A stretch of DNA of 7,693 nucleotides, from assembly GCA_025935735.1 (NCBI GenBank), contig JAICUS010000275.1, positions 1 to 7,693 on the forward strand, in the 5' to 3' direction. A program made the translations under genes and the position numbers. The notes beneath the pieces were generated by a model that was not told where the DNA came from, did not search any database, and saw nothing but the letters and a program-made list of their open reading frames with translations. Shown one piece after another: positions 1 to 4,810 of this stretch; the stretch's first letter is position 1, and every line of letters starts with the position of its first letter. The DNA comes from Solirubrobacteraceae bacterium (GTDB taxonomy: Bacteria; Actinomycetota; Thermoleophilia; Solirubrobacterales; Solirubrobacteraceae).

Positions 1-44
1 ACCAGCTCGCGGAACGCCTCGCGCTCGATCACGACGTCAGTCAT
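1..44 (-). CDS. 5' end of a divergent gene, cut by the window edge
   Basis: Reading the minus strand from an ATG at 44 gives 14 complete codons, MTDVVIEREAFREL, followed by the first two bases of a Val codon, with no stop before the edge. A weak GAG element lies 4 bases before the ATG. The gene would be transcribed divergently from the short-chain dehydrogenase gene, with a 98-base gap. The fragment EAFRELV resembles the start of region 2 in some actinobacterial ECF sigma factors (EAAFRELVAPHR-type N termini), but 14 residues are too few to assign a family. I treat it as a probable coding start of unknown product. Confidence 0.4.
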   Translation of the reverse strand, partial: MTDVVIEREAFREL

Positions 45-142
45 CACGCTCGGAATGGACACCGGCTGCCGGCAAAAGTGGGCGCGCCCATTCTCCCGGG
101 CCCGCGGTGTCTGCATCGTCGACCAACCGAAAGGACCCGGCG
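45..142. promoter_or_regulatory. Divergent intergenic region between the edge gene and the SDR gene
   Basis: This 98-base gap must hold the promoters for both flanking genes if both are real. Two spaced inverted repeats are visible: GAATGG (53-58) with CCATTC (88-93), and GACACCG (58-64) with CGGTGTC (105-111). The long spacers (29 and 40 bases) and high GC make chance matches likely. I see no convincing -35/-10 pair in either direction. Confidence 0.3.
130..135 (+). promoter_or_regulatory. Ribosome binding site that fixes the SDR start
   Basis: AAAGGA ends 7 bases before the ATG at 143. It matches a Shine-Dalgarno element at good spacing. The in-frame GTG at 107 has no comparable element and would add 12 residues (MSASSTNRKDPA) ahead of the first Rossmann strand. 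The ATG is therefore preferred. Confidence 0.7.
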
Positions 143-889
143 ATGTTGCTCCAGGACAAGGTGGCAGTGATCTACGGCGCGGGCGGCGCGATCGGCGCCG
201 CGGTGGCGCGCGCGTTCGCGGACGAGGGCGCGCGGGTGTTCCGCACCGGCCGCGCGCCGGCCCAGGACGTCGCGGCGGTGGACGCCCTCGACGAGCAGGC
301 GGTCGAGCGGCACCTGCAGTCGGTGATCGACGAGGCGGGCCGCGTGGACATCTCGTTCAACGCGATCGGCGTGCCCGACCCCGGGATCGTCGGCGTCCCG
401 CTGCTCGACCTCGACGCCGAGCGCTTCTCGCGCCCGGTCGCGGCCTACACGACGTCGTACTTCCTCACCGCCCGCCTGGCCGCCCGGCACATGATCCCCC
501 ATGGCTCCGGCGTGATCATGACCGTGACCGCGCTGCCCGCGCGCGCGGGCAGCCGCCTCAACGGCGGCTACGGCACGGCCAGCGCCGGCAAGGAGGCGCT
601 CACCCGCGACCTGTCGGCCGAGCTCGCGCCGCACGGGATCCGGGTCGTCGGCCTGCGCCCGCACGGCCTGCCCGAGACCGGCACCATGCGCGAGGTCTAC
701 GACGCCAAGGCGGACGCCCTGGGCGTCACGTGGGAGCAGTTCCAGGCCTATCTGGCCGGCACGACGCACCCGCGCCGGGTCATGACGCTCGACGAGGTGG
801 CCGGAGTGGCGGCCTTCATGGCCTCCGACCGGGCGAGCGGCATGACCGGCACGACGGTCAACCTGTCGATGGGCGCCCTGGACGACTAA
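143..889 (+). CDS. Short-chain dehydrogenase/reductase (SDR) family protein with atypical active site
   Basis: A 248-residue cytoplasmic protein with a single Rossmann fold, expected to bind NAD(P)H; the substrate is unknown. The glycine-rich cofactor loop is at residues 11-18 (YGAGGAIG, with Tyr where classical SDRs have Thr). The strand-4 motif is FNAIG (72-76) in place of NNAG. The C-terminal region (about 164-243) follows the usual SDR pattern, ending near TGTTVNLSMG. The active site is unusual: Tyr143 aligns with the catalytic Tyr, but the position 4 residues later is Ser147, not Lys, and the position 13 residues before it is Ala130, not Ser. Lys150 gives a Tyr-x6-Lys spacing, the arrangement known from FabI-type enoyl-ACP reductases. 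It may be a divergent reductase or a pseudoenzyme. Its TAA interlocks with the TAG of the convergent cupredoxin gene (4-base overlap). The fold assignment is firm, the reaction is not. Confidence 0.9.
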   Translation: MLLQDKVAVIYGAGGAIGAAVARAFADEGARVFRTGRAPAQDVAAVDALDEQAVERHLQSVIDEAGRVDISFNAIGVPDPGIVGVPLLDLDAERFSRPVAAYTTSYFLTARLAARHMIPHGSGVIMTVTALPARAGSRLNGGYGTASAGKEALTRDLSAELAPHGIRVVGLRPHGLPETGTMREVYDAKADALGVTWEQFQAYLAGTTHPRRVMTLDEVAGVAAFMASDRASGMTGTTVNLSMGALDD

Positions 890-1230
890 CGGACCTTGAT
901 GGTCATCGTCATGTCCTGATGCAGCGTGCAGACGATCTTGTAGGTCCCCTTCTTGGTGAGCCTGCGCGTGAAGCTGTAGTCCGTGGCCGCCGACGCGGAG
1001 TGGAACCGCTTCACTCCGCGCGGGCGCTTGGTCAGCTTGACGTCGTGCGAGTCGCCGTTGTCGGCGAGCCAGACCCACTTGATCCTCGTGCCGCGCTTCA
1101 CCGTCAAATGCGTCGGCCCGTAGTAGTCGTCGCCCACCTTCACCCGCTTCACGGACGACCCCGAGGCCGCCGCCGCCGGCAGGACGAGGCAGGCGGCGGC
1201 CACGAGGGCCGCCGCCGCGAGACGTCTCAC
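886..1230 (-). CDS. Small secreted cupredoxin (plastocyanin-like type 1 copper protein)
   Basis: A 114-residue protein, last gene of the multicopper oxidase operon. Residues 1 to about 22 form a Sec signal peptide (MRRL, then an Ala/Leu/Val-rich core ending AAAA-SG). The mature part is about 90 residues, the size of one cupredoxin beta-barrel. All four expected copper ligands are visible: His62 in GDSHDV, then Cys101, His104 and Met107 in CTLHQDM. This C-x2-H-x2-M loop is common in small bacterial cupredoxins. The likely role is one-electron transfer or copper carriage outside the membrane; an obvious partner is the co-encoded oxidase. It is rich in Lys and Arg, so the mature protein should be basic. 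The GTG start overlaps the TGA of the beta-helix gene (GTGA), suggesting translational coupling. There is no good lipobox around Cys14, so a lipoprotein is unlikely. Family assignment is strong; partner is inferred. Confidence 0.92.
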   Translation of the reverse strand: MRRLAAAALVAAACLVLPAAAASGSSVKRVKVGDDYYGPTHLTVKRGTRIKWVWLADNGDSHDVKLTKRPRGVKRFHSASAATDYSFTRRLTKKGTYKIVCTLHQDMTMTIKVR

Positions 1231-2552
1231 TTCGGCGCCTTCTTGCCCGTGTAGTCCGCGTAGCGCTCGAGCGGCACGAGGCCCTTCTGCGGCGCGTGCG
1301 GGTGCTTGATCCAGAACTGCTCGTGGGTCGGGTCCAGCGCCCAGCTCACCATCTCGTCCTGCACCGGCTTGGAGAACGCGTTGGCGCCCTTGAACGGGCA
1401 GGGCGCGATGGTGGAGCCGTTCGCCGGCTCGGTGACCTGCACGCCCGTGTTGTTGCCGAAGCAGTTGTCGGAGCCGTTGCCGTCATACACCAGGTCGCGG
1501 CCGTTGAGGTCGGTCCCGTTGAGCCCGAACTGGTTGTCGGTGAACGAGTTGCCGATCAGGTCCTGCGCGCCCGGCTCCTGGGTGAGCAGGAACTGCTGGA
1601 TCATGCCGGCGCCGCCGAGGTAGTTGCCCCAGACCCGGTTGCCCGTCACCTGCGTGTCGCGGCTGCCGAACAGCAGGATGCCGACGCCCACCGGGTAGGG
1701 CGTCGAGTCCTTGTTGTTCGCCTTGACGGTGAACGGCGCGCCGGCGTAATAGTTGAAGTTGTTCCAGAAGACGTCGTTGTCGGTGATGACATTGTCCTCC
1801 GGCGGCGCGTACTTCTCACTGTGCAACGCGTTCGGGACGATCCCGGTGCCGTTGTTGAACCACTTCGAGTGCGTGATGGTGACGTAGCGCATGTTCGTGC
1901 CGGAGAACCCGAGCACGTTGCCATATGACGTGACGTGGTCGACGATCGTGCGCACCGGGCGCACCTGCGGCGGCGTCTGGCCGACGTAGAAGCCCGAGTC
2001 GTTGTTCCAGGCGGCGACGTCGTGCGACATCTTGCCGCCGACCGAGTTGAACGCGTAGATGCCGTAGGTGCCGACCTGGAAGGCCTGGAGGTTCGACGCC
2101 ACGTAGCGGTTGACGTTGACGAAGAAGAACCCGTTCGCCTTGTAGTGCTGCGCGGTCAGGCCGCGCACGGTGACGTTGTCGGCGCCGTTGACCTGCACGC
2201 CGTTCTGGGCGCGCGCGCCCTTCAGCCGCTTGCCCTCCAGCAGCACCTTGCCCGGGTGCTTGACGTTGCCGATGATCCGCAGGTAGCGCTTCTTGGAGCC
2301 CTGGACGATCACGCCTTCGTGGTAGCTGCCGTTCGCCACCCGGATCGTGTCGCCGGCCCTGGCCTTCTTGACCGCGGCCGAGATCGTCTTGAACCTGGCG
2401 TGCTTGCCCACCCGCAGGGTGTGGAACGGCCCGTGCGGCTTGGACTGCACCTTCGGCTTGCTCGGCGGCGGGTAGACCGGCGGGTCGGCGCTCGCGGGAC
2501 CCGCGAGGCCCACCGTCAACACCACGGTCAGGGCGGCGATGCGACGCATCAT
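1227..2552 (-). CDS. Secreted right-handed parallel beta-helix repeat protein
   Basis: A 441-residue protein, middle gene of the operon. Residues 1-22 are a Sec signal peptide (MMRR, hydrophobic core, cleavage expected after ASA22). A Pro/Lys-rich linker (about 23-40) follows. The entry to the helix, FKTISAAVKKARAGDTIRVANGSYHEGV (about 54-81), is the typical first coils of pectate-lyase/NosD-like beta-helices. Asn/Gly-rich coils then repeat to about residue 370 (examples: DNVTVRGL, DNVITDNDVFWNN, NSFTDNQFGLNG). Cys364 and Cys385 could form a disulfide at the C-terminal end. The fold is shared by polysaccharide lyases, epimerases, NosD-type copper accessory proteins and adhesins, and no catalytic set is recognisable here, so the function is open. 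The start is ATGATG: the second ATG (2549) has better Shine-Dalgarno spacing, and the difference is one residue. It lies 7 bases after the oxidase stop and overlaps the cupredoxin start by 4 bases. Confidence 0.9.
   Translation of the reverse strand: MMRRIAALTVVLTVGLAGPASADPPVYPPPSKPKVQSKPHGPFHTLRVGKHARFKTISAAVKKARAGDTIRVANGSYHEGVIVQGSKKRYLRIIGNVKHPGKVLLEGKRLKGARAQNGVQVNGADNVTVRGLTAQHYKANGFFFVNVNRYVASNLQAFQVGTYGIYAFNSVGGKMSHDVAAWNNDSGFYVGQTPPQVRPVRTIVDHVTSYGNVLGFSGTNMRYVTITHSKWFNNGTGIVPNALHSEKYAPPEDNVITDNDVFWNNFNYYAGAPFTVKANNKDSTPYPVGVGILLFGSRDTQVTGNRVWGNYLGGAGMIQQFLLTQEPGAQDLIGNSFTDNQFGLNGTDLNGRDLVYDGNGSDNCFGNNTGVQVTEPANGSTIAPCPFKGANAFSKPVQDEMVSWALDPTHEQFWIKHPHAPQKGLVPLERYADYTGKKAPK
1238..1242 (-). 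promoter_or_regulatory. Ribosome binding site for the GTG start of the cupredoxin
   Basis: GAAGG on the minus strand lies inside the last codons of the beta-helix gene, 7 bases before the GTG at 1230. It supports the GTG as a real start, overlapping the upstream stop codon as GTGA. Confidence 0.6.
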
Positions 2553-2553
2553 T

Positions 2554-2558
2554 CTCCT
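2554..2558 (-). promoter_or_regulatory. Ribosome binding site of the beta-helix gene
   Basis: AGGAG on the minus strand follows directly after the TGA of the oxidase gene. It ends 1 base before the first ATG of an ATGATG pair and 4 bases before the second, so initiation at the second (2549) is more likely. Its position next to the upstream stop fits coupled translation. Confidence 0.6.
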
Positions 2559-2559
2559 C

Positions 2560-3600
2560 TCACTCCTCGGCGAAGTACCACCCCGCCATGCCCATCTGGT
2601 GCGGGCCGACGTGGCAGTGATAGAGCCAGCGGCCCGGGTTGTCCTCGGTCCACCGGGCGGTGACCGAGTTCATCGGGCCGAGATTGGGATTGTCGATATA
2701 CACACCTGAGGCGTCCTTCCAGCGGTGCCCGTGCACGTGGAAGGTGTGGAACATCGAGTCGCCGCCGAACACGTGCCAGGCGACGTCCTGGCCGACCCGG
2801 GAGCGGACGGTCGGCGTGTTGCCGGCGGCGGTGCGGCCGTTGACCACCTGGAACTGCTCGTCCAGCCCGGTGATGTTGGGCGGGAACGAGTGCAGGAACA
2901 GCACGGTCTCCACGTCGGGGAGCTTCGCGCCGGGCTCGCGCACGATGATCGCCCCGAACAGCCCGCGCGCGGTGTTCACCAGATGGTTGGGCCCGTGATC
3001 GTGGTAAGGCCAGACGCCGGCGGAGTCCGGGGTGCACTCCCAGGTGTACTTGAACTCCGAGCCCGGGGCGATGAAGCCGCCGGCGCGCGTGTAGTCGCCC
3101 AGATATGCGCCGTCGTAGTCGGGCGTGTAGCGGACGCCGTGCGGGTGCATGGTGACCGCCTGGTCGAAGTGCTCGTCGGCGTTGCGCACGTGCGCGACGA
3201 TCACGTCGCCCACCGTCGCCTGCAGCGTCGGCCCGGGGATCGACGGCGGGCCGAGCGGGTTCGCGAAGCCGGCGCTGAACAGCTGGTAGGCGAACGCCCA
3301 GAACGTCCGCTTGCGGTGCGGCGGGAGCCGCATGCCCATCCAGTCGTCGCGCCCCGTGGGCGCGATGTCCCAGCGCACCGCGCGCGCCTGGATCCAGTAC
3401 TCGCGCACCGCGCCGCCGGGCTGCGGCTGCGGGATCGGGAACGAGAGCCCGTCGACGGCGTCGGGGGCCGGCGGCTTGGCGCCGCGCGCCCGGGCGTCGT
3501 GCGCCAGCACCTCGCGGCGCGTGCCGACCTCCCCTCGCAGGGCGCAGAACAGCGCGGCTCCGCTGACGCCCAAGAAGGCGCGCCGGTCGACTTGACGCAT
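2560..3600 (-). CDS. Tat-exported two-domain multicopper oxidase (SLAC-like small laccase type)
   Basis: A 346-residue first gene of the operon. The N terminus MRQVDRRAFLG followed by a hydrophobic stretch (to about 21) is a twin-arginine export signal (Arg6-Arg7). All four copper motifs are present: HPHG (152-155), YHDH (199-202), HTFHVHGH (285-292) and HCHVGPHQMGM (328-338). These supply the eight trinuclear-cluster histidines plus type 1 ligands His285, Cys329, His334 and a Met. Length and motif order match two-domain oxidases such as Streptomyces SLAC (about 343 residues, trimeric), not the roughly 500-residue three-domain laccases. Such enzymes oxidise phenolics or metal ions and reduce oxygen to water; the substrate here is unknown. 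The Met338 axial candidate is 4 residues after His334, against 5 in SLAC. An upstream in-frame ATG at 3684 is rejected because it would bury the Tat signal and overlap tetR. No strong Shine-Dalgarno precedes 3600; a TAGGGT element suggests a leaderless message. Confidence 0.94.
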   Translation of the reverse strand: MRQVDRRAFLGVSGAALFCALRGEVGTRREVLAHDARARGAKPPAPDAVDGLSFPIPQPQPGGAVREYWIQARAVRWDIAPTGRDDWMGMRLPPHRKRTFWAFAYQLFSAGFANPLGPPSIPGPTLQATVGDVIVAHVRNADEHFDQAVTMHPHGVRYTPDYDGAYLGDYTRAGGFIAPGSEFKYTWECTPDSAGVWPYHDHGPNHLVNTARGLFGAIIVREPGAKLPDVETVLFLHSFPPNITGLDEQFQVVNGRTAAGNTPTVRSRVGQDVAWHVFGGDSMFHTFHVHGHRWKDASGVYIDNPNLGPMNSVTARWTEDNPGRWLYHCHVGPHQMGMAGWYFAEE

Positions 3601-3607
3601 TCGCGGC

Positions 3608-3613
3608 ACCCTA
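3608..3613 (-). promoter_or_regulatory. Candidate -10 element for the oxidase operon (leaderless)
   Basis: TAGGGT on the minus strand fits the actinobacterial TANNNT -10 pattern. It ends 7 bases before the ATG at 3600, so transcription would start at or next to the start codon. This agrees with the lack of a good ribosome binding site there. No clear -35 is visible. Confidence 0.4.
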
Positions 3614-3636
3614 CCAGCCGATTTGGGACACCCGCC

Positions 3637-3657
3637 CCAGTTTCTCCCGTAAGCTGG
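3637..3657. promoter_or_regulatory. Imperfect palindrome, candidate TetR operator
   Basis: CCAGTTT (3637-3643) and AAGCTGG (3651-3657) are inverted repeats with one mismatch in 7 and a 7-base centre. The 21-bp site lies in the 61-base region between the divergent oxidase operon and the tetR gene, and overlaps the candidate tetR -10 element. Position, size and symmetry fit a dimeric TetR-family operator that would give autorepression and possibly control of the operon. No binding data are available from the sequence. Confidence 0.45.
3650..3655 (+). promoter_or_regulatory. Candidate -10 element for tetR (leaderless)
   Basis: TAAGCT matches TANNNT and occupies -12 to -7 relative to the A of the ATG at 3662, the exact placement seen for leaderless actinobacterial transcripts. 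No good Shine-Dalgarno precedes this ATG. The element lies within the palindrome at 3637-3657, so a bound repressor would block it. Confidence 0.45.
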
Positions 3658-3661
3658 ACGC

Positions 3662-4246
3662 ATGGCCGAGAGGCGCCGGCGCACGAAGGGCGTGGCCCGC
3701 AGGCAGGCGATCGTCGACGCGGCGGTCGAGCTGATCGCCGAGAACGAGCAGCCGCTGTCGCACCGCGCCGCGGCGCGCCGGGCCGGCGTCCCCGACTCCG
3801 CGCCGAGTTACTACTTCGAGTCGATCGAGGAGCTGACCGTCGAGGCCTTCCGCGCCGCCATCGGCGCGTTCGTGGAGCGCATCGACGCGCTCACCGCGGC
3901 CGTCCAGCAGACCGCGATGACCCCCGAGGAGGCGATCCGCGCCTACGTCGCCGGCGCGGGCGGGCAGACCCGCGAGACCCGCATGCAGTTCGTGGCCTAC
4001 CTGTACGCCACGAGCCACCCCGCGGTGCGGGGCGAGGTCGAGTCGGCCATCGCCGCCATGACCAAGGCGGCCGAGGGGACGATCCGGGCGATCGGCCGCC
4101 CGGACCTGTGCTGGGCGGCGCCGATCATCGTCGCCTTCGTGGACGGCTTCACGTTCCAGCGGCTGGTGCTGCCGGGCGGCTACGAGGGGCTCGAGGACGG
4201 GCTGCTCGCGCTGCTGCGCGGGCTCGAGTCGCGCCCCGCCGCTTAG
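3662..4246 (+). CDS. TetR/AcrR-family transcriptional regulator
   Basis: A 194-residue cytoplasmic DNA-binding protein of normal family length. The N-terminal domain (about 10-58) has the TetR helix-turn-helix: helix 1 RQAIVDAAVELIAEN, helix 2 LSHRAAARRAG (32-42) and a recognition helix in PDSAPSYYFESIEEL (44-58), with the hallmark aromatic YF pair. The C-terminal half (about 60-190) is helical and variable, as expected for the ligand-binding and dimer domain; Cys150 is its only cysteine. It is divergent from the multicopper oxidase operon across 61 bases with a palindrome, so it likely represses itself and may control the operon. The ligand is unknown. Its TAG interlocks with the TAA of the convergent mntP-like gene (4-base overlap). 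Confidence 0.93.
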   Translation: MAERRRRTKGVARRQAIVDAAVELIAENEQPLSHRAAARRAGVPDSAPSYYFESIEELTVEAFRAAIGAFVERIDALTAAVQQTAMTPEEAIRAYVAGAGGQTRETRMQFVAYLYATSHPAVRGEVESAIAAMTKAAEGTIRAIGRPDLCWAAPIIVAFVDGFTFQRLVLPGGYEGLEDGLLALLRGLESRPAA

Positions 4247-4758
4247 ACGAGCTTGCCCGCGAGCAGGACGGCCGCGACGACCAGCAGCGCGACCGCGGCG
4301 AGCCGCTCGGCGCCCTCCCGGACGCGGTGCGACAGCCGCGCGCCGAGCGCGAACCCGACCTGCGAGAGCACGACCGCCTGGACCGCGATGGCCACGAGCA
4401 CCGGCACCACCGGCAGCCCGAGCAGCCCGAGCGTGAAGCCCAGCGCCAGCTCGTCGACGCTGACGGCGAGGGCGAGCAGCAGCGGCGCCGCGCCCTCCAG
4501 CCGGCCCTCCTCGCGCTCCAGCAGCCCGTAGACGCCGAGCGCCAGCAGGACCCCGATCGCCGCCCACTCGGCCGCCCCGCCGATCGCGTGCCCCAGCGGC
4601 GCGCCCAGCGCGAGCCCGACGATCGGCATCCCGGCCTCCGCCGCGACCAGCGGCCAGGTCGCCCGCCGCGAGGACGCGCCGGCGGCCCCCAGCGCGGCCG
4701 CCGCGGCGAACGTGTCCAGCCCGAGCGGCAGGACCAGCGCGGCCAGCTCGCCGATCAT
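4243..4758 (-). CDS. mntP: MntP-like putative manganese efflux membrane protein
   Basis: A 171-residue, very hydrophobic protein with about six transmembrane segments (roughly 4-24, 36-56, 64-81, 91-112, 115-138, 152-170). It has an internal two-fold repeat typical of the family: GLDTFAAAAALG (13-24) and SVDELALGFTLG (100-111), each with the acidic residue in the first helix of its half (Asp15; Asp102). AEAGMPIVGLALG (40-52) matches the conserved second helix, with Glu41. These correspond to the charged residues of MntP exporters, which remove excess Mn(II) from the cytoplasm. It is slightly shorter than the usual roughly 185-190 residues, mainly in the central loop. No good Shine-Dalgarno precedes the ATG at 4758. 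There is no room for a full yybP-ykoY riboswitch between it and the upstream gene. The gene symbol is by family resemblance; the ion specificity is inferred. Confidence 0.8.
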   Translation of the reverse strand: MIGELAALVLPLGLDTFAAAAALGAAGASSRRATWPLVAAEAGMPIVGLALGAPLGHAIGGAAEWAAIGVLLALGVYGLLEREEGRLEGAAPLLLALAVSVDELALGFTLGLLGLPVVPVLVAIAVQAVVLSQVGFALGARLSHRVREGAERLAAVALLVVAAVLLAGKLV

Positions 4759-4773
4759 GCGCCCAGGATGTCA

Positions 4774-4804
4774 GGGGAGGCTCGCCGCACCGGCGAGCCT
4801 CCCC
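4774..4804 (-). terminator. Strong hairpin between the large secreted-protein gene and mntP
   Basis: A perfect 14-bp stem (GGGGAGGCTCGCCG at 4774-4787 with its complement at 4791-4804) closes a 3-base loop. It begins 6 bases past the stop codon of the large gene and ends 15 bases before the mntP start. There is no T tract on either side, so it is either a U-less actinobacterial-type terminator of the large gene or an RNA structure affecting read-through into mntP. Confidence 0.7.
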
Positions 4805-4810
4805 GCCATC

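Noticed and set aside
53..111. Nested inverted repeats in the left intergenic region as a definite operator
   Set aside because: Arms of 6-7 bases with 29- and 40-base spacers in GC-rich DNA can arise by chance, and there is no regulator next to them in the window.
107..142. GTG at 107 as the SDR start
   Set aside because: It lacks a ribosome binding site and adds a polar extension before the first Rossmann strand; the ATG at 143 has AAAGGA at 7 bases.
44..1078. Minus-strand open frame of 344 residues opposite the SDR gene
   Set aside because: It is the antisense shadow of the SDR gene and part of the cupredoxin gene; its composition is Arg/His/Ala-rich and no domain is recognisable.
3601..3684. 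ATG at 3684 as the oxidase start
   Set aside because: It would put 28 residues ahead of the Tat motif, overlap the divergent tetR coding start, and bury both promoter candidates.
4759..4810. Manganese riboswitch (yybP-ykoY) upstream of mntP
   Set aside because: Only 52 bases are available and they hold one simple hairpin, not the two-helix riboswitch with its conserved loops.
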